9,350 nucleotides of DNA from the NCBI GenBank assembly GCA_964608575.1, contig CAZSPW010000074.1:1-9350 (forward strand), given 5' to 3'. The translations under genes were made by a program, and so were the position numbers. Shown in pieces: positions 1 to 6,292 of the stretch. The DNA comes from JAMIFN01 sp964608575 (lineage in GTDB: Bacteria; Pseudomonadota; Gammaproteobacteria; Burkholderiales; Burkholderiaceae_C). The notes beneath the pieces are model-generated. The model had not been told where the DNA came from, did not search any database, and worked only from the letters and a program-made list of their open reading frames with translations. Position 1 is the first letter of the stretch, and each line of letters starts with the position of its first letter.

Positions 1-12
1 ACGCCGTCTGCA

Positions 13-42
13 GCCAAGCGCACACAAGCGGCTTGGCCTTTT
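13..42 (+). terminator. Possible intrinsic terminator
   Basis: A 7-bp perfect stem pairs GCCAAGC (13-19) with GCTTGGC (31-37) around an 11-nt loop, followed after one C by only four T. The short T tract makes it a modest terminator. It may belong to a gene left of the window. The same bases are also open in a forward reading frame, so it could equally be coding sequence with chance pairing. Confidence 0.3.
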
Positions 43-46
43 CCTG

Positions 47-88
47 CTAGCAGCAAGCGCCCCTAAACATCAGTGGCGCTCATGCTAG
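47..88. repeat. Bipartite intergenic palindrome
   Basis: The arms are CTAGCA (47-52) plus AGCGCC (56-61), and GGCGCT (75-80) plus TGCTAG (83-88). They give two 6-bp helices separated by a small internal loop (3 versus 2 nt) and closed by a 13-nt loop. The words resemble the TAGC/GCTGCTAGCGC-type palindromes I recall between genes in Comamonadaceae genomes, so this may be a member of a dispersed family. That link is inference; the pairing itself is directly visible. Confidence 0.45.
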
Positions 89-95
89 AAAATGT

Positions 96-130
96 AAGCC
101 TGCTTGGATGAAATCTCTAGGCAGGCTTTT
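96..130 (+). terminator. Intrinsic terminator upstream of hup
   Basis: AAGCCTGC (96-103) pairs perfectly with GCAGGCTT (121-128), and a short run of T (127-130) follows. The 17-nt loop can form a small inner hairpin (GAT/ATC). It probably ends the transcript of the gene left of the window and insulates hup. The T tract is short and interrupted by CC, so efficiency is uncertain. Confidence 0.5.
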
Positions 131-237
131 CCTCATTGGATTTTTAGACCAACTATTCTGTACTTTGTCTAGGTGCGGCTTGAGTTGGGCGCGCAATTGC
201 TAATGGCTTGTGGGGTTTGCGCTGCGCCGCTGTTGTT

Positions 238-280
238 TTGACGAGGGTAGCGGTTTGTGCATAAAAAAAGCGCATAGAAT
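238..280 (+). promoter_or_regulatory. Candidate hup promoter region
   Basis: Two overlapping possibilities are visible. One is TTGACG (238-243) with CATAAA (260-265) at 16-nt spacing. The other is the strong -10 hexamer TAGAAT (275-280), which has no good -35 at 16-18 nt. Either would give a hup leader of roughly 75-90 nt that includes the hairpin at 302-332. The choice cannot be made by reading alone. Confidence 0.35.
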
Positions 281-301
281 CGTCTCGGGCAGCGCCAGCT
301 C

Positions 302-332
302 TTAGCAGCTTGGCCATTAGTTAAGCTGCTAG
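302..332 (+). promoter_or_regulatory. Hairpin in hup 5' leader
   Basis: TAGCAGCTT (303-311) pairs perfectly with AAGCTGCTA (323-331), extended by a T.G pair at 302/332, around an 11-nt loop. There is no T tract, so it is not a terminator. It ends about 16 nt before the Shine-Dalgarno of hup and would sit in the mRNA leader, where it could affect stability or translation. At the DNA level it could instead be a protein-binding palindrome. It shares the word GCTGCTAG with other intergenic palindromes here. Confidence 0.45.
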
Positions 333-361
333 TTATGTCAAACACCAGAGGAGAGTGCTTC

Positions 362-640
362 GTGAATAAGTCGGAAATGATTGACCATATTGCCAAACAA
401 GCTGATATTTCTAAGGCCGCAGCTACGCGCGCTTTGGAGGCAATGACTGGCGCAGTAAAAACCACTTTGAAAAAAGGCGGTAGTGTGTCCTTGGTCGGGT
501 TTGGTACTTTTGCTGTGGGCGAGCGTGCTGCGCGCACAGGCCGCAATCCGCAAACTGGGGCTTCGATCAAAATTAAAGCAGCCAAGGTGCCCAAATTCCG
601 CCCTGGTAAAGCTTTAAAAGATGCATTGAATAAGCGTTAA
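362..640 (+). CDS. hupB: HU family nucleoid DNA-binding protein
   Basis: This encodes a small histone-like protein that binds and bends DNA as a dimer and helps compact the nucleoid. The 92-residue product (usual HU length about 90) starts MNKSEMIDHIA and carries the HU signature from GFGTF (residues 46-50) through RNPQTG (61-66), whose proline intercalates between base pairs at the tip of the beta arm. The C-terminal part is basic. I place the start at GTG 362 because GAGGAG (348-353) stands 8 nt upstream and because the family begins MNKSE. An in-frame ATG at 335 would add nine residues foreign to the family and would put the ribosome site inside the gene. It is followed by tRNA-Val and ppiD, recalling the enterobacterial order lon-hupB-ppiD. 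HU and IHF are related, but the sequence fits HU. Confidence 0.96.
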   Translation: MNKSEMIDHIAKQADISKAAATRALEAMTGAVKTTLKKGGSVSLVGFGTFAVGERAARTGRNPQTGASIKIKAAKVPKFRPGKALKDALNKR

Positions 641-659
641 GCAAAAAAACTTGAGGGAT

Positions 660-689
660 TTGAAAAAAGCCCCAAAAACACGCTAGAAT
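660..689 (+). promoter_or_regulatory. Promoter of tRNA-Val
   Basis: TTGAAA (660-665) and TAGAAT (684-689) form a sigma70-type pair with 18-nt spacing. The predicted start is near 696, about 15 nt before the mature tRNA. The -10 lies inside a small inverted repeat, CGCTA-GAA-TAGCG (681-693). The promoter begins 19 nt after the hup stop, so the tRNA need not depend on hup transcription. Confidence 0.6.
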
Positions 690-710
690 AGCGTCTTACA
701 CAAATACGGC

Positions 711-786
711 GGGTGCTTAGCTCAGTTGGTAGAGCGGCGCCCTTACAAGGCGTAGGTCAGCGGTTCGACCCCGTTAGCACCCACCA
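711..786 (+). tRNA. tRNA-Val (anticodon UAC)
   Basis: A full cloverleaf can be folded. The acceptor stem pairs GGGTGCT (711-717) with AGCACCC (776-782), followed by discriminator A and an encoded CCA (784-786). The D stem pairs GCTC with GAGC (720-723/732-735). The anticodon stem 737-741/749-753 closes the loop CTTACAA with anticodon TAC at 744-746. The T stem 759-763/771-775 carries the loop TTCGACC. At 76 nt with encoded CCA it is a normal, intact gene reading GUA and, by wobble, other valine codons. It sits between hup and ppiD. Confidence 0.97.
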
Positions 787-807
787 CCGCTTAAGATTTG
801 TGACAAG

Positions 808-838
808 AAGCGTTACCTGAAAAGGGCGCTTTTTTTTT
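808..838 (+). terminator. Intrinsic terminator after tRNA-Val
   Basis: AAGCG (808-812) pairs with CGCTT (827-831). A second short helix, CCT/AGG (816-818/823-825), is capped by a GAAA tetraloop, with two unpaired bases between the helices. A run of nine T (830-838) follows. It starts 21 nt after the tRNA CCA and separates the tRNA from ppiD. Confidence 0.75.
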
Positions 839-862
839 GCTTAAAATTTGCCCTTGCTGCCT

Positions 863-882
863 AGCATTGCTTGAGCAATGCT
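863..882 (+). other. Hairpin upstream of ppiD
   Basis: AGCATTGC (863-870) and GCAATGCT (875-882) pair perfectly over 8 bp around the tetraloop TTGA. A pyrimidine-rich but interrupted tail (TTTCTCT) follows. It lies 27 nt before the ppiD start codon and would be in the ppiD leader if transcription begins near 842-855 (a TAAAAT at 842-847 is a weak -10 candidate). It could be a weak second terminator, a leader structure or a protein site. Confidence 0.45.
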
Positions 883-909
883 TTCTCTAATTGGCTAAGG
901 AATGCCCTG

Positions 910-2844
910 ATGTTTGATTTCGTTCGTAAACACACCCGCTTAATGCAGTTTGGTTTGTTGGTGTTGGTTTTTCCTGCATTCGTTGCCATCAGTTTTTATG
1001 GCTATTCACAAAATGATATGGGTGGCGAGGTAGCCAAGGTGGGGGATGTTGCCATCACTCAAGTGCAATGGGATCAGGAACTGCAGCGCCAAGGTCAGCT
1101 TATGCGCCAAAGCAATCCTGACTTCGATGCTAGCGCACTCGAAACACCAGCACAAAAATACCGTGTTTTAGAAGAAATGGTGGCTCAGGCTGTACTGCAA
1201 GCGGCTGTAAATAAGCTGCATTTGCGTGCGAGTGACGCACAAGTGGCGCAAGCGCTGGCACAAGACCCCAGTATTGCTAGCTTGCGCCAGCCCAATGGTC
1301 AGCTGGATATGCAGCAATATCAGGCGCTATTGGCCACGAATGGTTTGACTGTGGCGCAGTATGAGGCGCAAGTGCGTCAAGAGTTGAGCGAGCGGCAATT
1401 GCAAGCGAATATCTACGGCACTACCCTCACCGTGCAAAACCTGCGCGAGACGCTGATGCAGGCGCTCTTGCAAACGCGCCAGGTACAGCTAGCGCGCTTT
1501 CCTAGTGCTGATTATTTGGCTCAAGCTAAACCTACGCCTGAGCAAGCGCAGGCGTATTACAAGGCGCATACAGACTTGTTCAAACTACCAGCCACGGTGG
1601 ATATTCAATATGTGGTGCTTAGCCCAGCGGATGTGAGTGCGAAATTGCAGTTCAGCGATGAAGAATTGCGCAGTTATTACACACAAAACCAAGACCGTTT
1701 TGCTGGTGTGCAAGAGCGCCGCGTTAGCCACATTTTGTTCCAGACTCAGGCTCAGGCGGAAGCGGCCTTGGCACAAATTAAAGCCCAGCCAGAAATCTTT
1801 GCAGAAGTGGCTAAGAAATCCTCTATGGACGCAGGCTCGGCTGCACAAGGTGGTGATTTGGGCTTTTTGGGCAAAGGGGCAACCGCTAACCCAGAGTTTG
1901 ATGACGCGGTTTTTGCTCTAGAGCAAGGCCAGATAAGTGCGGTAGTGAAAAGCCCTGCTGGTTTTCATATCATCAAAGTCACTGACATCAAAGGCCAGGC
2001 CAAACCATTTGAACAAGCTAAAGCAGAGGTTTTAGCGGCACTTCAAGCCGAACAAGGCGCCAAAAAGTATGCCGAGTTGAGCGAAAACTTTCGTAATGCA
2101 GTCGAAGACAACGACGACTTGCTAACTGTTGCCAAGCAACTGGGCTTGAAGGTGCAAAGCGCCACAGGCTTGCAGCAAGGTGCGGTGCTGCAGCAGGCAG
2201 ACCCAGTGCTGGGCAATGCCAAACTGCAAAAAGCTATTTTCTCGGCCGACGCCCTGACACAAAAACACAATACACCTGCTATTGAGGTGGGCAGCAGTAC
2301 TTTGGTATCTGCCCATGTGGTGAAGTATCAGCCCGCTAGCGTGCAGCCGTTTGCCCAAGTGCAAGCGCAAATTCAGGCGCTCGTCACGGCTGAGCGCGCA
2401 CAAGACTTAGCAAAAGTAAGCGGGCAAACCAAATTGGCTGAGTGGAAGAAATCCCCTGCCAGCGCGCAACTGGAGGAGGCCGTGAGCGTGTCGCGTCAGC
2501 GCACGCAAAATCTGCCGCAGCCTGTAGTGGAAGCGATTCTCAAGGCTGATGCCAGCAACTTGCCAGCTTGGGTAGGTGTGGAAATGCCTAATCACGGCGG
2601 TTATATCGTGGCCAAAATCGACAAGGTGCAAGTGTCCTCAGGCGATAAGCTGGAGGACGAAGCTGCCCGTCGCCAGATTGAGCAAATTATTCAGCCCACC
2701 TTGAGTAAAGCGGAAACTGCTGCCTTTGTCGCGCTGCTGCGTAAGCAGTTCAAAGCCAAAATCATCGCGCCCAAGCCTACTGCAGAGCAAGAGTCGGCTC
2801 CAGCTGCGGCTGCGGCTGAAGACGCCGATGCTGACGCAAGTTAA
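910..2844 (+). CDS. ppiD: PpiD-type periplasmic folding chaperone / peptidyl-prolyl isomerase
   Basis: The product is a membrane-anchored periplasmic chaperone of the SurA/PpiD group that helps newly exported outer-membrane and periplasmic proteins fold. Its 644 residues begin MFDFVRKHT, typical of the family, followed by one membrane segment (about 12-33) that anchors it with the bulk in the periplasm. A SurA-like N-terminal chaperone region follows, then one parvulin domain (about 268-360) with the hallmarks RRVSHILF, GGDLGFLG and FHIIKV. The C-terminus is an Ala/Asp/Glu-rich tail. I chose ATG 910 because AAGGA (897-901) is 8 nt upstream and MFDFVRKH is the family start; a TTG at 871 lies in a hairpin loop and would put 13 residues before the anchor. 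It ends 20 nt before anmK, so the two probably share a transcript. Whether its parvulin domain is catalytically active cannot be told. Confidence 0.93.
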   Translation: MFDFVRKHTRLMQFGLLVLVFPAFVAISFYGYSQNDMGGEVAKVGDVAITQVQWDQELQRQGQLMRQSNPDFDASALETPAQKYRVLEEMVAQAVLQAAVNKLHLRASDAQVAQALAQDPSIASLRQPNGQLDMQQYQALLATNGLTVAQYEAQVRQELSERQLQANIYGTTLTVQNLRETLMQALLQTRQVQLARFPSADYLAQAKPTPEQAQAYYKAHTDLFKLPATVDIQYVVLSPADVSAKLQFSDEELRSYYTQNQDRFAGVQERRVSHILFQTQAQAEAALAQIKAQPEIFAEVAKKSSMDAGSAAQGGDLGFLGKGATANPEFDDAVFALEQGQISAVVKSPAGFHIIKVTDIKGQAKPFEQAKAEVLAALQAEQGAKKYAELSENFRNAVEDNDDLLTVAKQLGLKVQSATGLQQGAVLQQADPVLGNAKLQKAIFSADALTQKHNTPAIEVGSSTLVSAHVVKYQPASVQPFAQVQAQIQALVTAERAQDLAKVSGQTKLAEWKKSPASAQLEEAVSVSRQRTQNLPQPVVEAILKADASNLPAWVGVEMPNHGGYIVAKIDKVQVSSGDKLEDEAARRQIEQIIQPTLSKAETAAFVALLRKQFKAKIIAPKPTAEQESAPAAAAAEDADADAS

Positions 2845-2864
2845 ATCCTTTTAGGAGAGGCGCT

Positions 2865-4022
2865 TTGCCCAGCTTGTATATCGGCCTGATGTCGGGCACT
2901 TCGACCGATGGGGTCGATGCTCTTTTGCTGGATGTAGGGGCGCAGCCTAAACAGGCGGTGCGGGCTTTTACGAGCTTGCCCCTGCCGGCGGCATTGCGCG
3001 CAGAACTGTTGGCACTCAATCATGCCGGTGAAAATGAATTGCACCGCGCCGCTCTAGCCGCCAATGCCCTAGTGGGCGTGTATGCACAGGCCGTAGCGGA
3101 TTTACTGCAGCAAACTGACCTGGCCGCCAGCGCCATTGCCGCCATAGGTGCGCACGGGCAGACGGTACGACACCAGCCTGCTGCTTTTGATGGTGTGGGC
3201 TACACCCTGCAATTGAATGCGCCTGCGCTGCTGGCCGAGCGCACTGGTATTGCCGTGGTGGCAGATTTTCGCAGCCGTGATGTCGCCGCTGGCGGCCAAG
3301 GCGCACCCCTCGTGCCCTTTTTTCACCGCCTATGGTTTGGCGCAGGGGCTGCAGAAAATTCAGGTGCAAAGCAAGATTTAGCTGTACTGAATATCGGCGG
3401 CATCAGCAATATCAGCTTGCTGCCCGCCAACGGCAGCGTGCAGGGTTTCGACACGGGGCCAGGTAATGTGCTGATGGATGCTTGGGTGCAACTGCATTTA
3501 GGGCAAAGCTACGATGCCGATGGCGCTTGGGGCAAGGGGGGGCAGGTGAATACCGCGCTGTTGGCGCAAATGCTGGCCGAGCCGTATTTCGCCTTGCCTG
3601 CGCCCAAAAGCACGGGGCGGGATTTATTCCATATGCCCTGGCTGCAAGCGCAACTGACGCGCTTGCCTGTTATGCCTGCAGCCCAAGATGTGCAAGCGAC
3701 TTTGTTGGAGTTGACGGCGCGCAGTGTTGCTCATGCCCTGCTGCAAGCCATGTCCCAAACCCCATCGCCACTGCTGCAACTGTCGCAACTGGTGGTGTGT
3801 GGTGGCGGTGCCTACAACGGCGCTTTAATGGCGCGTTTGCAAGCCTTGCTGCCCGCTGTGCGGGTGCAAACTTCAGCCGCCTATGGCTTAGAGCCTAATC
3901 AGGTGGAGGCTGCGGCCTTTGCTTGGCTGGCGGCGCAGTGCGTGCGCGGCTGTGCTTTGCCCCTACCCAGTGTCACTGGGGCGCGTGCAGCGCGCGTTTT
4001 AGGGGCAATATACCCAGCTTAG
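2865..4022 (+). CDS. anmK: Anhydro-N-acetylmuramic acid kinase
   Basis: This cytoplasmic enzyme of peptidoglycan recycling uses ATP to open and phosphorylate 1,6-anhydro-MurNAc, giving MurNAc-6-phosphate for re-use. The 385-residue product has the family's normal length and motifs. GLMSGTSTDGVDA (residues 7-19) is the N-terminal phosphate-binding loop, GGISNIS lies mid-protein, and GFDTGPGN (194-201) contains the expected catalytic aspartate D196. CGGGAYN (312-318) is a second nucleotide-site motif of the sugar kinase/Hsp70/actin fold. The start is a TTG at 2865 with AGGAG (2853-2857) 7 nt upstream; starting at the next ATG (2889) would delete part of the first motif. It follows ppiD by 20 nt, suggesting an envelope-maintenance operon. 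No membrane segment or signal peptide is seen. Confidence 0.95.
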   Translation: MPSLYIGLMSGTSTDGVDALLLDVGAQPKQAVRAFTSLPLPAALRAELLALNHAGENELHRAALAANALVGVYAQAVADLLQQTDLAASAIAAIGAHGQTVRHQPAAFDGVGYTLQLNAPALLAERTGIAVVADFRSRDVAAGGQGAPLVPFFHRLWFGAGAAENSGAKQDLAVLNIGGISNISLLPANGSVQGFDTGPGNVLMDAWVQLHLGQSYDADGAWGKGGQVNTALLAQMLAEPYFALPAPKSTGRDLFHMPWLQAQLTRLPVMPAAQDVQATLLELTARSVAHALLQAMSQTPSPLLQLSQLVVCGGGAYNGALMARLQALLPAVRVQTSAAYGLEPNQVEAAAFAWLAAQCVRGCALPLPSVTGARAARVLGAIYPA

Positions 4023-4053
4023 TTTTGAGCATGTTTTTGCTGTTTTTGGCCGT

Positions 4054-4072
4054 AAAACCTGCCTGAGCAGCT
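4054..4072 (+). repeat. 19-nt repeat, copy 1 (upstream of aminotransferase)
   Basis: AAAACCTGCCTGAGCAGCT matches 7996-8014 at 18 of 19 positions on the same strand. It contains a 4-bp hairpin (CTGC/GCAG, loop CTGA). Here it is followed by CTCCTTTTTC and ends 30 nt before the aminotransferase start codon. The stem is too short for a convincing terminator. Its role is unknown: a dispersed repeat fragment or a shared regulatory site. Confidence 0.5.
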
Positions 4073-4102
4073 CCTTTTTCAATAGTGTTTGGAAAGCGTT
4101 TG

Positions 4103-5305
4103 ATGAGCAGTTCTTTGTCTTTTGCCCAGCGCCTAGATGGTTTGGAAACCTCGGCTATTCGGGAATTGTTCAAACTCTTGGGCAAGCCTGGCATCATCAG
4201 CTTTGCGGGTGGTTTTCCTGACGCCAGCTTGTTTGATGTGGAGGGCATTCGTGCTGCCAGCGATCAGGCTTTGGGTGCAGATACGGCGGGTGCGGTCCTG
4301 GCCTATGGCGCTACGGAAGGTGTGCCTGCGCTGCGCGAGGCCATTGCGCAAGAAATGCAGGCGCAGGGCGCTGCGGTGCAGGCTGATGAACTCATCATCA
4401 CGACTGGCAGCCAGCAAGCTTTGGACTTGGTGGCCAAGTGCATGATCAGCCCTGGCGACCGCGTGATTGTGGAAGCGCCGACTTTTCTGGCCGCGATTTC
4501 CTGCTTCAAACTTTATGGCGCAGAAGTGGTGGGCGCGCCCATAGACGCAGAAGGTGTGCAAACCGATGCATTAGAAGCCCTGATTGCCGAGAAAAAGCCC
4601 AAGCTGATTTACCTGATCCCGACTTTTGGCAACCCCAGCGGCGCCACCCTCAGCCTGGAGCGCCGTTTGCGCATTCTGCAATTGGCCGCGCAGCATGAAA
4701 TTTTGGTGATCGAGGACGATCCCTATGGGCAGCTTTACTTTGATGCCCCGCCGCCGCCATCTTTATTGGCTTTAAGTGCCCAAGTCCCAGGCAGTCGCGA
4801 TTGGCTGTGTTACGGCGGCAGCTTGAGCAAAACTTTAGCCGCTGGTCTGCGCGTGGGCTGGTTGGTAGCGCCTGCGGCACTTTTGGCCAAAGCCGTGATG
4901 TGCAAACAATTCAGCGACGCGCATACCAGCAATTTGAGCCAACAAATCGCCGCTAATTATTTGGCCTCAGGCCGTATGCAGGCGGGCTTGCAACACGCAC
5001 GCCGCGTGTATGCAGGGCGGGCAGCGGCACTGTGCCAAGGTTTGCAGCGCGAGTTAGGCCATGCGGTGGAGTTCAGCGCGCCGCAAGGTGGCTTATTTGT
5101 GTGGGCGCGTTTGACAGGGCAGGGCGGCGCTGGCGCTGATGCGGCCACATTTGCCCGCCGCGCGATTGATGAATTGGTGGCCTTTGTGCCTGGCGCGCCT
5201 TTCTTCGGGCGCGATCCTGATCTGGCATCTTTCCGCCTGTCTTTTGCCACCGCTAGTGAAGACAAAATTGCCGAAGGTTGCGTGCGCTTAGCGCGGGCGC
5301 TGTAG
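4103..5305 (+). CDS. PLP-dependent aminotransferase (class I/II, LysN/2-aminoadipate type)
   Basis: This is a fold-type I pyridoxal-phosphate enzyme that moves an amino group between an amino acid and a 2-oxo acid in the cytoplasm; the true substrate cannot be read from sequence. The 400 residues contain the AGGFPD substrate-site motif near 35, the FGNPSG motif with N177, EDDPYG with D205 (cofactor ring nitrogen) and Y208, the Schiff-base lysine K243 in SLSKT, and R378 in FRLSFAT for the substrate carboxylate, so all key residues are present. It resembles the group often annotated as 2-aminoadipate or valine-pyruvate aminotransferase; there is no DNA-binding domain, so it is not a MocR regulator. 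I start at ATG 4103, with GGAAAG (4091-4096) 6 nt upstream, rather than GTG 4085, which has no ribosome site. It lies 80 nt after anmK, in the same direction and convergent with the ZIP gene. No clear promoter was found in the gap. Confidence 0.9.
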   Translation: MSSSLSFAQRLDGLETSAIRELFKLLGKPGIISFAGGFPDASLFDVEGIRAASDQALGADTAGAVLAYGATEGVPALREAIAQEMQAQGAAVQADELIITTGSQQALDLVAKCMISPGDRVIVEAPTFLAAISCFKLYGAEVVGAPIDAEGVQTDALEALIAEKKPKLIYLIPTFGNPSGATLSLERRLRILQLAAQHEILVIEDDPYGQLYFDAPPPPSLLALSAQVPGSRDWLCYGGSLSKTLAAGLRVGWLVAPAALLAKAVMCKQFSDAHTSNLSQQIAANYLASGRMQAGLQHARRVYAGRAAALCQGLQRELGHAVEFSAPQGGLFVWARLTGQGGAGADAATFARRAIDELVAFVPGAPFFGRDPDLASFRLSFATASEDKIAEGCVRLARAL

Positions 5306-5334
5306 GTTGAAAGCGACCCTTCTTAAAGCGGCTT

Positions 5335-6162
5335 TTAGTGCGCGTGCTCGGCCACCACATGTGTGGCCGCCAGCACCAAGCCTGCGCCCAGAGCCAAGCC
5401 CAATAATTGCAGCAGGGTATCGCGTGCGCCCCAGTGCCGTTGCAACTGCGGAATCAAATCGGCCAGGGCCACATAAATAAAGCTGCCCGCGGCCACCATC
5501 AGCAAATACGGCATCCAGCCGGCCATCTGCGAAAAGAACAGGTAACCCAGCAAGCCGCCTATCAGCGTTGCGCTGCCAGCGCTGAGCAGTTTGAACAAGG
5601 CGGCACGCAAATTGCGCCGCCCTTGCAGCACCACCAAATCCCCCATATGGTGGGGCACTTCATGCGCAAATACCGCCAGTGCCACCAGTAGGCCTAGGGC
5701 AGGGCTGCTGAGGCAAGCTGCTGCAATCAGCATGCCGTCACCCAGGCAATGCACCGCATCGCCCAAGAGTAAAGACAGGCCGCCACTTTGGTGCTGGTGC
5801 GTTTGCTGGTGCTCGTGGCCATGGCTGTGACCATGATGGCTGTTGGCGGCGTTTGGCAGTGCCGCATGGTGCTCGTGGCCGTGGTGATACAGCTCGGCTT
5901 TATCCAGCATAAAAAAAGCCAATAAAGCCACAAACAGGGTGGTAAATAAATTGTGCGCGACAGCGCCAGACTCGACTGCTTCAGGCAGCAGATGGGTGAA
6001 GGCTGTGCATAGCAAGGCACCTGCGGCAAAGCTGAGCAAAAAATCGGTGCTGGTTTTGCGCAAATGGCGCATCAATAGCGCCGCCAGCAAAACGCTGCCA
6101 AAGCCTGCCGCGGCTGTGGCCAATAGCGTTGCCCAAGCAGGGTGGAGGGGGATTTGCAGCAT
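5335..6162 (-). CDS. ZIP family divalent metal transporter with His-rich loop
   Basis: This inner-membrane transporter would bring zinc or other divalent metals into the cytoplasm. The 275-residue product has about eight hydrophobic segments, near 9-31, 40-60, 68-87, 128-150, 153-172, 188-210, 214-236 and 248-268. HLLPEA (57-62) matches the second helix of the family. HCLGDG (138-143) and HEVPHHMGD (167-175) match the metal-binding motifs of helices 4 and 5. Between helices 3 and 4 lies a hydrophilic loop with 13 histidines in residues 93-124, a likely metal-capture segment. At the helix-4 motif, position 139 is Cys where ZIP proteins usually have Asn. ATG 6162 is the only usable start that keeps helix 1, yet the bases before it are pyrimidine-rich with no Shine-Dalgarno, and a strong terminator ends 19 nt upstream. 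Metal specificity cannot be assigned. It converges with the aminotransferase gene, leaving only 29 nt between the stops. Confidence 0.92.
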   Translation of the reverse strand: MLQIPLHPAWATLLATAAAGFGSVLLAALLMRHLRKTSTDFLLSFAAGALLCTAFTHLLPEAVESGAVAHNLFTTLFVALLAFFMLDKAELYHHGHEHHAALPNAANSHHGHSHGHEHQQTHQHQSGGLSLLLGDAVHCLGDGMLIAAACLSSPALGLLVALAVFAHEVPHHMGDLVVLQGRRNLRAALFKLLSAGSATLIGGLLGYLFFSQMAGWMPYLLMVAAGSFIYVALADLIPQLQRHWGARDTLLQLLGLALGAGLVLAATHVVAEHAH

Positions 6163-6181
6163 GGGGAAAGAGAAGGGAAAT

Positions 6182-6209
6182 AAAAAAAGCGCTGCTAGAA
6201 GCGGCGCCT
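6182..6209 (-). terminator. Intrinsic terminator between DUF2789 gene and ZIP gene
   Basis: On the - strand, GCGCCGC (6207-6201) pairs with GCAGCGC (6195-6189) with one C.A mismatch and a 5-nt loop. G.T and A-T pairs extend the stem outward, and seven T (6188-6182) follow. It lies 83 nt after the DUF2789 stop and so can end the pirin-GNAT-DUF2789 transcript. It is also only 19 nt before the ZIP ATG, so any ZIP transcript starting upstream must pass it. Confidence 0.7.
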
Positions 6210-6232
6210 AGAGATTTTATCGGGCTTGTCAA

Positions 6233-6279
6233 GCTGGCTTGATGCAGCAAGGCCAGCGCGTACTTGGCCTTTTGCTGGC
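6233..6279 (-). promoter_or_regulatory. Mutually exclusive pairing segments in the ZIP leader region
   Basis: On the - strand the order is GCCAGC (6279-6274), GCTGGC (6257-6252), GCCAGC (6238-6233). The middle segment can pair with either flank. A third option pairs AAGGCCA/TGGCCTT (6271-6265 with 6255-6249) and uses part of the same middle bases. This lies upstream of the terminator that precedes ZIP, so a switching leader is possible. The segments are short and may be chance. I recognise no known riboswitch class. Confidence 0.25.
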
Positions 6280-6292
6280 TTTAGTGATGCCT

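Larger units (their letters stand above)
1..361. other. Intergenic region upstream of hup
   Basis: No convincing complete gene lies in this stretch. One forward frame is open from the window edge to a TAA at 64-66, so the extreme left could hold the last residues of an upstream gene, but I recognise no protein there. In many proteobacteria lon lies upstream of hupB; that is context knowledge and is not seen here. What is visible is a run of three hairpins (13-37, 47-88, 96-128), then the hup promoter region and a leader hairpin, each listed separately. Confidence 0.6.

Noticed and set aside
169..594. 141-codon reading frame on the - strand over hup
   Set aside because: It is antisense to hup, has no recognisable domain, and is explained as a shadow of the coding frame.
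871..909. TTG start giving ppiD 13 extra residues
   Set aside because: The TTG is the loop of a perfect hairpin, has no ribosome site, and would precede the conserved MFDFVRKH start that follows AAGGA at 897-901.
5310..5335. Bidirectional terminator between the convergent aminotransferase and ZIP genes
   Set aside because: Only AAAGC/GCTTT with a 16-nt loop can pair, and the ZIP stop codon lies in the would-be T tract; the structure is too weak to call.
6204..6232. TTGACA on the - strand (6232-6227) as the ZIP promoter
   Set aside because: No acceptable -10 hexamer lies 15-18 nt downstream (candidates are TAGGCG or AGGCGC). The nearby TAAAAT is only 7 nt away.
6249..6273. Terminator-like hairpin AAGGCCA/TGGCCTT with TTTT on the + strand
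   Set aside because: No + strand gene precedes it within about 940 bp. It is more relevant as an alternative fold on the - strand.
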